Notes: generated by a model from the sequence alone, not told the origin. A stretch of 64,000 nt of DNA from Betaproteobacteria bacterium (GCA_016234655.1 JACRAU010000013.1:1-64000), one strand, 5' to 3'; numbered from the stretch's first letter, positions 16,265-26,364 are shown. Translations and numbers: made by a program.

Positions 16265-17083
16265 ATGAACGACGACCTGCAAAATCAACTCGCGCGGAAT
16301 CTCAGCCAGCGGCAGGCCTATGGCAAGTATCGCGGCTTCGTTACCGACAACGCCGATCCCGACAAGATCGGCCGGGTAAAGCTGCGCGTGCCGCCTCTGT
16401 TCGGCGACCAGGAAACCGGTTGGGCCTTGCCCTGCCTGCCTTGCGGCGGCCTGAAGAACCAGGGCTTCTTCTGTGTGCCAGGCATCGGCGCCCAGGTCTG
16501 GGTCGAATTCGAGGGCGGCAACCTGAACAACCCGATCTGGACCGGCAGCTTCTGGCAGCAGCCCGGCGACGCGCCGGCGGAGGTGCAGGACCCGCCCACC
16601 ACCCAGGTGCTGCGCAGCGCCAAGGGCCATGTCTTCCTGGTCGAGGACAAGGACGACGCCGAGGAAGTGAAGCTCTTGCACATGAGTGGCGCCAACCTGG
16701 ACATGGACAAGGACGGCAACCTCGCGCTCACCGACCAGGCCGGCGCCAAGCTCATGCTGGACGCGAAGAACGGCCAGATCGTGCTGGAGGATGCCAACGG
16801 CAACACCCTGACCCTGAACAAGCAGGGTGCCACGGTGGAAGACGCCAACGGCAACAAGATCGAGATGGCCGCCTCGGGCGTGAAGGTGAGCACCAGCGCG
16901 ACCCTCACCCTGGAGGGCAGCCAGGTCCTGCTCGGCGGTGCCGGCGGCGAGCCGGTGATCAAGGGCACCAGCTTCCTGACCCTGTTCGCGACCCACGTGC
17001 ACCCCACCGGCGTCGGCCCGTCCGGCCCGCCGGTGCCGCAGGGCGAGATGAGCAGCCTATCCACCAAGGTCATGACCGCATGA
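16265..17083 (+). CDS. Spike protein (gpV/gp5-like OB fold and needle)
   Basis: A 272-residue baseplate spike. The ATG at 16265 is chosen because the longer open frame overlaps the hub gene. An OB fold (YRGFVTDNADPDKIGRVKLRVPPLFGD ... GIGAQVWVEFEGGNLNNPIWTGSFW, read in parts) is followed by a repetitive beta-prism needle rich in DxNGN and KDGN turns (residues ~135-220), ending in FATHVHPTGVGPSGPPVP. That histidine/proline ending may serve as the tip, because no separate PAAR protein is recognisable in the locus. It punctures the target envelope when the sheath contracts. Confidence 0.88.
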   Translation: MNDDLQNQLARNLSQRQAYGKYRGFVTDNADPDKIGRVKLRVPPLFGDQETGWALPCLPCGGLKNQGFFCVPGIGAQVWVEFEGGNLNNPIWTGSFWQQPGDAPAEVQDPPTTQVLRSAKGHVFLVEDKDDAEEVKLLHMSGANLDMDKDGNLALTDQAGAKLMLDAKNGQIVLEDANGNTLTLNKQGATVEDANGNKIEMAASGVKVSTSATLTLEGSQVLLGGAGGEPVIKGTSFLTLFATHVHPTGVGPSGPPVPQGEMSSLSTKVMTA

Positions 17084-17092
17084 GGCAGCAAG

Positions 17093-17479
17093 ATGGCACG
17101 CAGACTGGTTGACCCGCCCTACCTGGCCTTCCCCTTCCGGATGGGCGATGCCGCGCCCGTCCTGGCCCGGCGTTCCGAGCATATCCGCGGCCAGATCGAG
17201 CAGGTGCTGTTCACCCTGCCCGGCGAGCGCGTCTTCCGGCCGGAGTTCGGCGCCGGCGTGAAGGCCTTGGTGTTCGAACCGAACGGCACGCTGCTCTGGC
17301 AGATCACCAAGCGCCGCCTGCTCGCATCCTTGGCCGACGCGCTGCAAGGCGAGGTCGACCCCAAGAGCATCGACGTGGAAGTCAGCGGCGACGACGCCAC
17401 GCTGACCATCGCCATCGCCTACACCCTGGCCGCGATCGGCCATCGCGAGAGCCAGTTGTTCACCGTGGGGGAGAGCTGA
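17093..17479 (+). CDS. gp25-like baseplate wedge protein (Pvc9/Afp9-like)
   Basis: A 128-residue gp25-family protein. The motif PGERVFRPEFGAGV (residues ~44-57) is the family signature; in T4 and type VI systems it anchors the first sheath ring to the baseplate. The rest (IRGQIEQVLFTLP, ITKRRLLASLADAL, VSGDDATLTIAIAYTL) follows the expected alpha/beta plan. It lies between spike and wedge genes as in most eCIS and is separated from the next ATG by one base. Confidence 0.92.
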   Translation: MARRLVDPPYLAFPFRMGDAAPVLARRSEHIRGQIEQVLFTLPGERVFRPEFGAGVKALVFEPNGTLLWQITKRRLLASLADALQGEVDPKSIDVEVSGDDATLTIAIAYTLAAIGHRESQLFTVGES

Positions 17480-17480
17480 A

Positions 17481-18677
17481 ATGGCCGCCAACCCGACCGT
17501 CACTTTGTCGTTCGAGGGGAGCTGCCCGGATTGCGGCCAGCGCCAAGTCGATCTGCCGGACACGCTGCCCGATGTCGGCGACGACCTCGATTGGGACCTG
17601 CGCGACTACGACGGTTTTCGCCTGTTCATGGCGCAGGAACTGGCCGCGCGCTTCCCCGAGCGCCGGCGCTGGACGCCGGCCGACGTGGAGGTGGCGCTGA
17701 TCGAGGTGCTGGCCTATGCGCTCGACCAACTGTCCGATAGCCTCGACCGTACCGCCGCCGAGGGCTATATGGAAACCGCGCGCCGGCCGGAATCGCTGCG
17801 CCGCTTGCTGAAGCTGATCGGCCACGATGCGGCCGGTCTGGCCAAACGCACGCGCGACAAGCCGTTCGAGGATATGACCGAGGACCAATCGAAAGAGGGG
17901 CTGACCGACGCCGACATCACCGCCTTCGACAATTGGTGGATGGACCATCCCGAGAAGATGGACCAGGCCCGGCTGGATGGGCCGCGCTCGGTCCACGACC
18001 AACATCGCATGGTCACGCTCGACGATTTCGAGACGCGGCTGGAAGAGCATCCCCTGGTGCTGCGCGCGCATGCCTGGGAGCGCTGGGACGGCTCGTGGTC
18101 CACCGTGCATGTCGCGATCATCCCGTGGCAGCGCATGGGGCTGGACGAGGCCGGCGACTACAGCGATGAGAAATGGGCCGAAATCGATCGCTTCCACGAC
18201 ACGCTCGGCCTGTACACGCCGGAGCAGACGAGCAAGCCCAGCGTGCGCAGCGTACTCCAGCCCTATCTGGAGGCCTATCGCATGGTCGGCCAGGAGGTGG
18301 TGCTGGAGGGGGCGGTGGAGGTCGGTATTGTCATGAGCCTGTCCATCCAGGTCGACGACGACTACTTCCAGTCCGAGATCCGCCAGGCCGTCGGCAAGGT
18401 GCTGGGCACCGGCCCGGGCGGCTTCTTCGAGCCCGGCCGCCTGCGCTTCGGCGAAGACCTATGGGCCAGCGACCTCTATCAAGTCCTGATGGCGCTCGAT
18501 GGCGTGGACAACGTCTGCCTCAATCGCTTCAAGCGCCTGGGCGACCGCTTCCCCGATCAGGCCGCCACCGGCCATATCGCACTCGATGGCTTGGAAGTCG
18601 CGGTCTGCGACAACGACCAGGCGCAACCGGAGCGCGGTTACATCACCCTCACCTTGCAGGGAGGCAAAAAGGGATGA
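17481..18677 (+). CDS. Baseplate wedge protein (gpJ/gp6-like, first copy)
   Basis: A 398-residue wedge protein. Its N-terminus has a CxxC pair (Cys15/Cys18 in SCPDCG). DVEVALIEVLAYALDQLSDSLDRTAAEGYMETARRPESLRRLLKLIG is the classic baseplate J-type opening. The C-terminal part carries AVEVGIVMSLSIQVDDDYFQSEIRQAVGKVLG and LYQVLMALDGVDNVCLNRFKR, also J-like. T4 gp6 family members dimerise to make the wedge ring that couples fibres to the sheath. The gene stop overlaps the start of a second, larger J-like gene, so both subunits are probably coupled, as for Pvc11/Pvc12. Confidence 0.82.
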   Translation: MAANPTVTLSFEGSCPDCGQRQVDLPDTLPDVGDDLDWDLRDYDGFRLFMAQELAARFPERRRWTPADVEVALIEVLAYALDQLSDSLDRTAAEGYMETARRPESLRRLLKLIGHDAAGLAKRTRDKPFEDMTEDQSKEGLTDADITAFDNWWMDHPEKMDQARLDGPRSVHDQHRMVTLDDFETRLEEHPLVLRAHAWERWDGSWSTVHVAIIPWQRMGLDEAGDYSDEKWAEIDRFHDTLGLYTPEQTSKPSVRSVLQPYLEAYRMVGQEVVLEGAVEVGIVMSLSIQVDDDYFQSEIRQAVGKVLGTGPGGFFEPGRLRFGEDLWASDLYQVLMALDGVDNVCLNRFKRLGDRFPDQAATGHIALDGLEVAVCDNDQAQPERGYITLTLQGGKKG

Positions 18678-21610
18678 GCGACCTGACCCGTTGGAACCGC
18701 GCCGGCCTGTCCCGTTTCGAATATCTCGACGGCAATGCCGCCGTGTTCCTTGAGCGCCTGCGTTACGGCCTCTACGAAGATTTCAAGAAATGGCGGCCAG
18801 TGGACTCCGATGCCGTGGAGGGCGAAAGCGAGGAGGCCAAGAAAAAGCGCCTGGAGGACCTCTATGCCAGCAATCCGGACGACATGCTCTGGCATCTCAC
18901 GCGCGCCTTCGCGCGGGCCTGCCATGTCCTGGGCGCGCATATCGACGCCTACGCGAACGAAGGCTATCTCGGCACCGCCACGCAGTGGGAAAACCTGCGC
19001 CGGCTGGTGACGCTGCTCGACTACGCGCCGATCCCGCCGGCCTCGGCCTCGACCCCGCTCGCGCTTATGTTGAAGGAAGAGAAATCGGGCACCATCGCCG
19101 CCGGCCTGCAGGTGAAGTACAGCCCCGCTTCGGGCAGCCCCGTGGTGTTCGAAACGCTGGCCGAGTTGGAGGCCGACGCCGAATACAACGCCCTGTATGC
19201 CGCCGGGCACGATCGCAACCCCAATCCCCTGACCGGCACCACGCTGACATTGGAAGGCCAGTTCGACCAACTCAAGAGCGGCGAACCCTTGTTGTTGGTC
19301 GACGACCGAGATGCCGACAATTTCTCGGCTCACCTGGTGCAGGGCCTGGTCCTGGACGACGAGTGCACCACGGTCACGATCGCGCCGCAGATCCCGGCCG
19401 GTTTCGTCAAGGGTTACACCGTGGTGCACATCCAACCCAAGGAGCGGCTGACGCCGATCGGGCCGGCGACGGAAGGCGTGGACAAGGTCGGCAACGGCCT
19501 GCAATTGTCCGTCGCCACCAGCGACCTGGCGGCCGGCGACATCGTGGTAATCCGCTCCGCCAACGACAAGCCCTATTACCGCCGGATCAAGACCGTGCAC
19601 GAAGACCGCCTGGTGTTCTACCGCCCGATCGACCAACTCACGCTGACCGGTGCCACCGTCGCGCGCCCGGTCACCGTGCCGATCACCGACCTGGCGAACG
19701 CGCCCCTACGCCGCCAGACCGACGACACCGGCACGGTGATCGACGTCCTGTTCGTCGCCGGCGACTGGTCGCGCCTGGCCGGGCAATGGCTGTGCGATAT
19801 CCGCGTGGTCGAAAACTCGGGCGGGGAGCAACGCGAATACCTGCCCGTCTACCTCTGCACGCACGCGAATTACGTGCCGGTGGGCACCGTCGAGTCCGTC
19901 ATCGGCGACGGCGAACGGGCCGGCTACACCGCCTTGACCCTGACCTGGCACAAGGACACCGACGGCGTGTCGGGAAATGTCGACCTCTCCCTGGACAACC
20001 CGCAGACCCTGCTGGCGCCGCCAAGCGGCGCCGGTCCGTGGACGGTCGACAGCTTTCTCAACAAGAGTGCGGACGGACATCTGTCGACCGACTTGGTCAC
20101 CAAGCAATGCAAGCAGACCGCGATCGGCGATTTCGCGGTGGTGGTTAAGGGCGCGCAGATGGCGTGGAGCCGGCTGACCGCCGTGACGATCGACCTGGAG
20201 CACGAAGAGGCCACGCTAAGCGCCGACGGCGCCTGGCGTGACCGCGGCGGCGGCCCGTTCTTCCTGAGCCGCACCGGCGTCTACAGCCATTTCCAAAAGC
20301 AGGTGCAGCTAAGCGACTGGCAAAAAAATATCACCCCCCTCTTTGGCGCGCGCATCGTGCTGGACAGCCTGCCGTCCGGGCTCAAGGCCGGCCGCGCCTT
20401 GATCGTCGACAACGGCGGCAGCGCGCTGGAAACCTCGATCGCCGATCTGAGCGGCGACGAGGATGACCCTTGGCTGGAGCTAGCCGACGCCCTGCCGGCC
20501 GGCACCCAATATGGCAACCTCGAGATCTACGCCAACGTGGTCGAGGCCGGCCATGGCGAGACCCGGGCGCAACGCGTGCTGGGCAGCGGCGACGGCACAC
20601 AAAACAGCCAGCGCTTCACGCTGGAGGTCGCCGATCTGAGCTTCGTCGCCGATGCCGGCATGAGCGCCGGCGTGCGCGCCGATCTCGTCGTGACCGTGGC
20701 CGACGAGACCTGGACCCAGGTCGCCAACCTCAAGGACTCCAGCGCCACCGACGCCCATTACCAGGTGCGCATCGACCAGGACGGCTATGCCGGCATCCAA
20801 TTCGGCGATGGCCGCAACGGCCGCCGCCTGCCGACCGGCGGCAACAATGTGCGCGTGAGCTTCCGCCAGGGCTCGGGCGCTGCCGGCAACCTCGATGCCG
20901 GCAGCCTGGTCAAGCCGGTCAAGCCACACCCGCTGATCGATTCGGTGCTGCAAGCCATCGAGAGCAGCGGCGGCGCCGACCGCGAAAGCGACGCCGACCT
21001 GCGCGAAAACGCGCCGGCCACCTTGCTCGCGCTCGACCGCGCGGTGTCGCTGGAAGACTTCTCGCAATTGGCGCGCGGCCATGCCAGCGTCTGGCAGGCG
21101 CGCGCTTTTCGCAAACCGACCGGTCTAGGCCAGCGCGAGCGCCTGGAGGTGGTGGTCATGGCGGCCGGCGGCGGCACGCTCGGCGCTTCGTTGAAGAGCG
21201 ACCTAGAAGATTACCTGCTCGCGCGGGCGCAGCCCGGCGTGTCGTTGACGGTCACCGATTACGTCCGCCTGACCTTCAAGCTCACGGTGAAAATTCGTAT
21301 CCGTAGCGAGGCCTACGACAGCCAGACCGTGCAGGCCGCGGTCGCCGAGGCATTGAACGCCGCCTTCACCGAGGAGTATCGCCAGCTTGGCCAGGCGCTC
21401 TATCGGGGCGATATCTATCGCATCGTCGACGGCGTGTCCGGCGTGGAGAACAGCGATTGCAGCATCGCCATCGACGGCGCTACCGCCGCGAAGCTCACGC
21501 GCCTGACCCGCACGGGCAGCGAAATCATCGCGGCTTGGCCCGCGCCCGAGCAGTGCCTGGTCTTCGACAGCGCCGGCTTCACGCCCACCGTAGAGGAGTA
21601 TCGGACATGA
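18674..21610 (+). CDS. Large baseplate wedge protein (gpJ-like, Pvc11/12-like)
   Basis: A 978-residue baseplate protein from the ATG at 18674, which overlaps the previous stop (ATGA). The N-terminal part repeats the J-type helical opening (LTRAFARACHVLGAHIDAYANEGYLGTATQWENLRRLVTLLDY in pieces). A long beta-rich insertion region spans about residues 130-640. The C-terminal third has IQFGDGRNGRRLPTGGNNVRVSFRQGSGAAGNL and LDRAVSLEDFSQLARGHASVWQARAF, the signature of large putative baseplate assembly proteins of eCIS. It should be the second half of the wedge heterodimer and one of the largest structural parts. Confidence 0.86.
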   Translation: MSDLTRWNRAGLSRFEYLDGNAAVFLERLRYGLYEDFKKWRPVDSDAVEGESEEAKKKRLEDLYASNPDDMLWHLTRAFARACHVLGAHIDAYANEGYLGTATQWENLRRLVTLLDYAPIPPASASTPLALMLKEEKSGTIAAGLQVKYSPASGSPVVFETLAELEADAEYNALYAAGHDRNPNPLTGTTLTLEGQFDQLKSGEPLLLVDDRDADNFSAHLVQGLVLDDECTTVTIAPQIPAGFVKGYTVVHIQPKERLTPIGPATEGVDKVGNGLQLSVATSDLAAGDIVVIRSANDKPYYRRIKTVHEDRLVFYRPIDQLTLTGATVARPVTVPITDLANAPLRRQTDDTGTVIDVLFVAGDWSRLAGQWLCDIRVVENSGGEQREYLPVYLCTHANYVPVGTVESVIGDGERAGYTALTLTWHKDTDGVSGNVDLSLDNPQTLLAPPSGAGPWTVDSFLNKSADGHLSTDLVTKQCKQTAIGDFAVVVKGAQMAWSRLTAVTIDLEHEEATLSADGAWRDRGGGPFFLSRTGVYSHFQKQVQLSDWQKNITPLFGARIVLDSLPSGLKAGRALIVDNGGSALETSIADLSGDEDDPWLELADALPAGTQYGNLEIYANVVEAGHGETRAQRVLGSGDGTQNSQRFTLEVADLSFVADAGMSAGVRADLVVTVADETWTQVANLKDSSATDAHYQVRIDQDGYAGIQFGDGRNGRRLPTGGNNVRVSFRQGSGAAGNLDAGSLVKPVKPHPLIDSVLQAIESSGGADRESDADLRENAPATLLALDRAVSLEDFSQLARGHASVWQARAFRKPTGLGQRERLEVVVMAAGGGTLGASLKSDLEDYLLARAQPGVSLTVTDYVRLTFKLTVKIRIRSEAYDSQTVQAAVAEALNAAFTEEYRQLGQALYRGDIYRIVDGVSGVENSDCSIAIDGATAAKLTRLTRTGSEIIAAWPAPEQCLVFDSAGFTPTVEEYRT

Positions 21611-23358
21611 GCGCCCCCGGTTATGCCACGCTGCTTAAGGAATGGCTGCCCGCGGTCTGGCGCGAGCGCGACGAGACCGGCGACCTGGCCGATCTGCTCG
21701 CGGTCTACGGCGAGTTGCTGGACGCCTTCCACGAAACGCTGGAGCAGCGCCTGCACGATAGCTTTCCCGATCGGGATGCCGATGGCCATCATTGCCAGGA
21801 TTGGCTGCTGCCCTATTTCGCGCAACTGCTCGACGTGCGCTTGGTCTCGCCGGACGAGGATGGCCGCCGCGCCGAACTAGCCGACGCGGTCGCCTGGCGG
21901 CAGCGCAAGGGCACCCGGGTCAGCATCGAGCGGATCGCCGAGGCGGTCGGCCGTTTCGAGGTGGAAATCCAGGAGGGCTGGAAGCGCGTGGCGATCACGC
22001 CTCGGGTCGACCGGCCGCTGCTGCCGGAGTCGGCCTATGGCGAGGAGCCGATCCCGAGCAATGCGCCGCCGGCCGAGCGCGCCCGCCACCCGGCCTTGCC
22101 CGCCGCCACTGTCGACCTGCGCTACTGCTCGCGCGCGGTGCGCTGCGAGGCCAGCGACCCGGCCGCCCATGAAACCACCTTCGCCGGGGAATCCATCCCC
22201 TGGCGCCAGGCCAACCGGCATGGCCTGCCCTGCACGCTGAACGGCCAGCAGCCGCACCTCATATCCCACACGCCGAATAGCTTCCAGGATGTGTCCCGCC
22301 GCACGGTCGACCTGCGCACGCCCAATTGGCGGCGCGGCCATGCCCATCCGCGCCGAGTGCCGCTGTTCCACGCGCCGCAGGAAGGCTTTTTCTCCAGCCG
22401 GTACCTATCCCTGAGCTGGAGCGCCATCGAGGCGAAGGTGATCGAGTTCGCGGGCACCGACGTTTCGGGCTGGAGCGACGCGCAGGCCACTGTTCACACG
22501 ATAGACGCCACGGTCGATGGCGAAGCCGTCGCTATCTTGGAAATCAGCCTGCGGAAAACCAGGTGGAACGATATGGACCTGCCTTGGGTCGCCGTGCGTG
22601 GCCTGACCGACGCGCCCTTGCGCCTGCGCGGAGTGTTCACGCTGGAGCAGGCCGCCGTCTACCGTTTCGAGAATCTCTGGCTCGACAACAAGGCCCAAAT
22701 CGATGCCGGCGCCGCACAACTAGTCAATTGCGCCGCCCGCCAATTCAAGGTGACCACGGCCGAGCGCGATGCGCCCGTCATCTCGGCGCGCGCCTGCCTG
22801 TTCAAGAAGATCGAGGCCACGCGCGGCCTGGTGCAACTGGAGTATGTCACCGTAATCGACACGCTGCTGGCCGAACACCTGCGGGCCAGCGACGCCATCT
22901 TGCTGCCGCCGTTGCGCAAGGACACGGTGGACGACGACGTGCCGGCTGCCGGCTGCATACGCTATAGCCGCGTGCCCTACCTCCCGGAACCGGCGGTGCC
23001 GAGCGAGCCCTACGACCCCGACGAGCCGTGGCTCGACAACGACCCGGATTGGCGTGCCGATGGCCAGCGCTCCTCCTTGCTCTGCTACGCGGACTCCTGC
23101 ACCACGGCCCGGCCGCTTTTCTGGAACCTGAGTTTCGGCCAGCCCGGCTGCGGCGTGCTGCACCCGGATGCGAAAGCGGCATTCCGCTTCGGGGCCGAGG
23201 ATGGCGGCGAGATGGGCGCCTGCCACGATCTGCGCTACACCCTCAGGGAACAAGCCGTGTTGGACAAGCTGGCGGAGTTCCTGCCCGTGGGCATGGAGGC
23301 GGTATTGGTGGCCGACCCCAGCCTATCCTGCGCCCCGCCAAAAGCAAACAAATCTTAG
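21607..23358 (+). CDS. Tail protein I-like baseplate/fibre-attachment protein
   Basis: A 583-residue protein. The first about 140 residues match the phage tail protein I pattern (YATLLKEWLPAVWRERDETGDLADLLAVYGELLDAFHETLEQ; WLLPYFAQLLDVRL; VAWRQRKGTRVSIERIAEAVGRFEVEIQEGWKRVAI, quoted in parts). The remainder is a beta-rich region that may contact the next protein. In P2-like phages protein I links wedge to fibres. ATG 21607 overlaps the preceding stop. The central C-rich part (CSRAVRCEA, LLCYADSCTTARPLFWNLSFGQPGCG) is unusual for a tail protein and may bind metal or form an extra domain. No other function is visible. Confidence 0.78.
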   Translation: MSAPGYATLLKEWLPAVWRERDETGDLADLLAVYGELLDAFHETLEQRLHDSFPDRDADGHHCQDWLLPYFAQLLDVRLVSPDEDGRRAELADAVAWRQRKGTRVSIERIAEAVGRFEVEIQEGWKRVAITPRVDRPLLPESAYGEEPIPSNAPPAERARHPALPAATVDLRYCSRAVRCEASDPAAHETTFAGESIPWRQANRHGLPCTLNGQQPHLISHTPNSFQDVSRRTVDLRTPNWRRGHAHPRRVPLFHAPQEGFFSSRYLSLSWSAIEAKVIEFAGTDVSGWSDAQATVHTIDATVDGEAVAILEISLRKTRWNDMDLPWVAVRGLTDAPLRLRGVFTLEQAAVYRFENLWLDNKAQIDAGAAQLVNCAARQFKVTTAERDAPVISARACLFKKIEATRGLVQLEYVTVIDTLLAEHLRASDAILLPPLRKDTVDDDVPAAGCIRYSRVPYLPEPAVPSEPYDPDEPWLDNDPDWRADGQRSSLLCYADSCTTARPLFWNLSFGQPGCGVLHPDAKAAFRFGAEDGGEMGACHDLRYTLREQAVLDKLAEFLPVGMEAVLVADPSLSCAPPKANKS

Positions 23359-23373
23359 ACAGGGACCACCATC

Positions 23374-26334
23374 ATGAAGACTCAAATCTCCCGCGATTCC
23401 TTTCTACCGGAACAAGGCTATTCCGGCGTCTACCTGCAACAGGGGCGCATGATCCTCGATGCGGACTGGAACGAGCTGACCGACATCCAGAAGGCCCAGC
23501 TGGCCAATGCCCTGCGCGACGCGATTTCGGGGACCACGGGCGCCGCCGGCGATATCGCGGGTGGTTCGCCGCGTGCCGGCGGGCTCAAGATCGCGGCCAA
23601 TCCGGCCGGCTCGGCCAATATCTTCATCCAGCCCGGCGCGCTCTACGTCGAGGGCGTGGCCGCGCGGCTGCCCGGAACGGACCCGTTGGCCGTCAACGCC
23701 CAGCCCGAATACCCGATCCCGCTCCAGAGCTCTAGCAGCTATACCGGCATGAGCTTGTACCTCTATGCCGATGTCTGGGAGCGCAACGTCACCGCGCTGG
23801 AGCAGTCCAATCTCATGGATGCCGCCATGCACGGCGCCGACACTGCGACCCGCAGCCAGACCATGCTACAGGCGAAGTGGTGCGCGACCAGCATCAAGCC
23901 GATGGACCCCGCGCAGAACCCGGCCATGGGCAATGCCCCGCTCAAGCTCAAATTGCGCCTGATCGACAGCAGCGGCGATGCCTGCGACCCCTGTGCCAGC
24001 CAAGTCCAGGTGGAGGAACGCATCGGCAACTACCTGTTCCGGGTCGAGGTGCACGACTATCAGGTGACGGCGAGCGAGCGCACGCTGACCCTGAAGTGGT
24101 CGCGCGACAACGGCAGCGAGGCCTGCGCCGTGGCGCAGATGCCGGACGGGTTCGACGAGGGCGACTGGGTCTGGGAATACTTCGACGACGACACCGAAAA
24201 ACTGCTGGGCAACCACTTCGCCAGCGGCGTCGACACCAACAAGCTGCGCGGCCGCATCCAAGGCAACTGCACCACCCCGGGCGCCGGCTATCCCAGCACC
24301 TACGTCCGGCAATGGGACGGCTACATCAAGATCAAGCTCGACAGCTACGTCATCGTGGAAGGCAAGGACCGTGGCGTGGACCTCTACAAGGGCACGGTCG
24401 ACGACGAAGCGCATGGCCGGGTCGACCTGGCCGGCGGCGTGCTCAAGATCAACCTGAAATTGATGGAACTGGAGCTGACCGCCGGCAGCGGCGGCACGAA
24501 GCGCGCCTTCGTGCCGGGCGATTACTGGCTGGCCCCGGTGCGCGAGGCGGAAGACGAGAGCGGCGACATCGTGCTGGGCGACGAAACCGCCGGCGCCGCG
24601 CCGCGCGGCATCTGGCACCACTACCTGTTCCTGGGCGAATTGGCCGCCGACGGCAAGCTCGTCGCGCAGGACGACGCCTACGCCCGGCGCATGAACTTCC
24701 CGCCGCTGACCGACATCCACGCCGCCGACATCGCCTTCATCGACCATTGCGCCGGCCTCTATGCCGGGGCGAATAACGTGCAGCAGGCCCTGGACAATCT
24801 CTGTGCGATAGGCGCGGAGGACATCGCCTACCTGTTGCCAAACTGCGGCGCCAACGAGGGCAAATCGATCAAGGACAGGCTCAAGAGCAGCCTCGATCCG
24901 GATGGCAACGGCAAACTCACCGTGCAGGTCGCGCTCGACAAGTTGCTGTGCGAGCTCAATGCCACCAGCTTGCCCTATACCGTGCCGGCCTGTTCGGCCA
25001 CGCCCAGCATCGGCAGCCTGCTTGGGTTGGCCGCCAGCACCAGCAGCAACGTCGCGCCGATGTTGGACAAGCTGTTGTGCGAGCTCAACGCCGCCAAATT
25101 GCCTTATATCTTGCCGAGCTGCGCGGACAACCCCAATGTCTTCACCCTGCTCGGGCTCGGCAGCGCGGACAACAACGTCGCCGCCGTGCTGGGCAAATTG
25201 CTGTGCGGTTTCAATGCCGGCGACATGCCGCTGGACAAGAGCGATGCCGAGCTGTGCTCGGACCTGCAAGTGAGCGAGGCCGTGACCGTGCAGGACGCGC
25301 TCAAGATTCTCTGCAACAAATCCGGCGGCGGCTGCGCCGTGACGGTCAGCTCGTCGGAACAACTTGAATTGCTGCTCGGCGAATTCGCCGCCGGCGATGC
25401 CACCGATCTATGGCTCTGCCTCAAGGCCGGCACGTATCCGATCACCAAGGATATCGCCATCGCCGGAAAACGCAGCCTGCGCATCAGCGGCCAGGGCAGG
25501 GAATCGACCTCGATCGTCTTTGGCGGGACCACGCTGAGCGTCGATGCCGACGAGATCATTATCGAAAACGTTTCCTTCGATATCAGCAATGGAAATGGGC
25601 AAATGACGCTCACTGCCGCGTCTTCGCAAGTGAGCAATTGCCGGTTCACCCGTCAGCGGAGCATTTCCGTCGTCGAAACGCCGCCGGCGATGATCGGCAT
25701 CGGCAGCCCAAGCAAGGGAGCCGCTCGCATCCAATGGCGCAACAATATCTTGTATGCCATGTTGTATTCGCGATTCGGCATGATTCGGGGAGAAGTCACC
25801 CGGCCCACCTCGTCGCCGGACTATGCGCTACGCCTGGAAAACAGCTTGGTCGGCGGCATCCTGGAGGGCAACCAGATCGACGGCTACCTGCTCTTCGGCA
25901 ACGGCATCGAAGGCTTTGCCACGCCTGCCGCGGGCGGCATCAAACAGGTCAGAATCGCCGGCCTGGTGGCGACCGGCGGCGAAGACCTGCATCTCCTCTC
26001 GAACCGCATCACCGCCATCAAGGCCAATCTCGGCACGGCCAATGCCGACGGTTATCTCGACGAGCAGGTACAGGCCAATACCCGACTGGTCTTGTCGAAC
26101 AACCGGATCGAGAGAACCGAAAACGCGATCTCGGCCAAGAACATCGTGGTCAGCGGCAACTACTGGGCCGGCGGCACCAGCGACCTGGGCTATTGCATTG
26201 CCGATCGCGCCAGTTTCACCGGCAATATCGTCGAGGACGATGCGAACAAGAGCAAATTCACCTGCACCTTGGCCGAGACGCAGCTTATCGCCAGCGGCAA
26301 TATCCTGCTCCAGGTTTTCCCCATGCTGGTATGA
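23374..26334 (+). CDS. DUF6519-type eCIS protein with internal repeats and a beta-helix
   Basis: A 986-residue protein. It starts with the DUF6519 pattern SRDSFLPEQGYSGVYLQQGRMILDADWNE, common in eCIS loci directly after the tail I gene. Residues ~470-650 hold about five short repeats built on LDKLLCELNA and LPYxLPxC. The last third (from about residue 680) looks like a right-handed parallel beta-helix: GTYPITKDIAIAGKRSLRISGQG, IIIENVSFDISN, VSNCRFTRQ, NNILYAML, NRITAI, SNNRIER, VSGNYW. Such helices are common in tail spikes and sugar-binding fibres, so a role in the outer baseplate or target recognition is likely (inference). No signal peptide. Confidence 0.78.
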   Translation: MKTQISRDSFLPEQGYSGVYLQQGRMILDADWNELTDIQKAQLANALRDAISGTTGAAGDIAGGSPRAGGLKIAANPAGSANIFIQPGALYVEGVAARLPGTDPLAVNAQPEYPIPLQSSSSYTGMSLYLYADVWERNVTALEQSNLMDAAMHGADTATRSQTMLQAKWCATSIKPMDPAQNPAMGNAPLKLKLRLIDSSGDACDPCASQVQVEERIGNYLFRVEVHDYQVTASERTLTLKWSRDNGSEACAVAQMPDGFDEGDWVWEYFDDDTEKLLGNHFASGVDTNKLRGRIQGNCTTPGAGYPSTYVRQWDGYIKIKLDSYVIVEGKDRGVDLYKGTVDDEAHGRVDLAGGVLKINLKLMELELTAGSGGTKRAFVPGDYWLAPVREAEDESGDIVLGDETAGAAPRGIWHHYLFLGELAADGKLVAQDDAYARRMNFPPLTDIHAADIAFIDHCAGLYAGANNVQQALDNLCAIGAEDIAYLLPNCGANEGKSIKDRLKSSLDPDGNGKLTVQVALDKLLCELNATSLPYTVPACSATPSIGSLLGLAASTSSNVAPMLDKLLCELNAAKLPYILPSCADNPNVFTLLGLGSADNNVAAVLGKLLCGFNAGDMPLDKSDAELCSDLQVSEAVTVQDALKILCNKSGGGCAVTVSSSEQLELLLGEFAAGDATDLWLCLKAGTYPITKDIAIAGKRSLRISGQGRESTSIVFGGTTLSVDADEIIIENVSFDISNGNGQMTLTAASSQVSNCRFTRQRSISVVETPPAMIGIGSPSKGAARIQWRNNILYAMLYSRFGMIRGEVTRPTSSPDYALRLENSLVGGILEGNQIDGYLLFGNGIEGFATPAAGGIKQVRIAGLVATGGEDLHLLSNRITAIKANLGTANADGYLDEQVQANTRLVLSNNRIERTENAISAKNIVVSGNYWAGGTSDLGYCIADRASFTGNIVEDDANKSKFTCTLAETQLIASGNILLQVFPMLV
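24778..25322 (+). repeat. Tandem protein repeats within the DUF6519-type gene
   Basis: About five degenerate units of 35-48 codons share the core V-x-x-x-LDKLLCELNA followed by LPYxLPxC and a short LLGL element; unit cores begin near 24778, 24928, 25051, 25180 and 25285. The conserved cysteines at fixed positions suggest stacked small domains. Copy number may vary among relatives. Confidence 0.7.
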
Positions 26335-26364
26335 GCATCCAGGGCTAGATATCGGGAGGCACGC

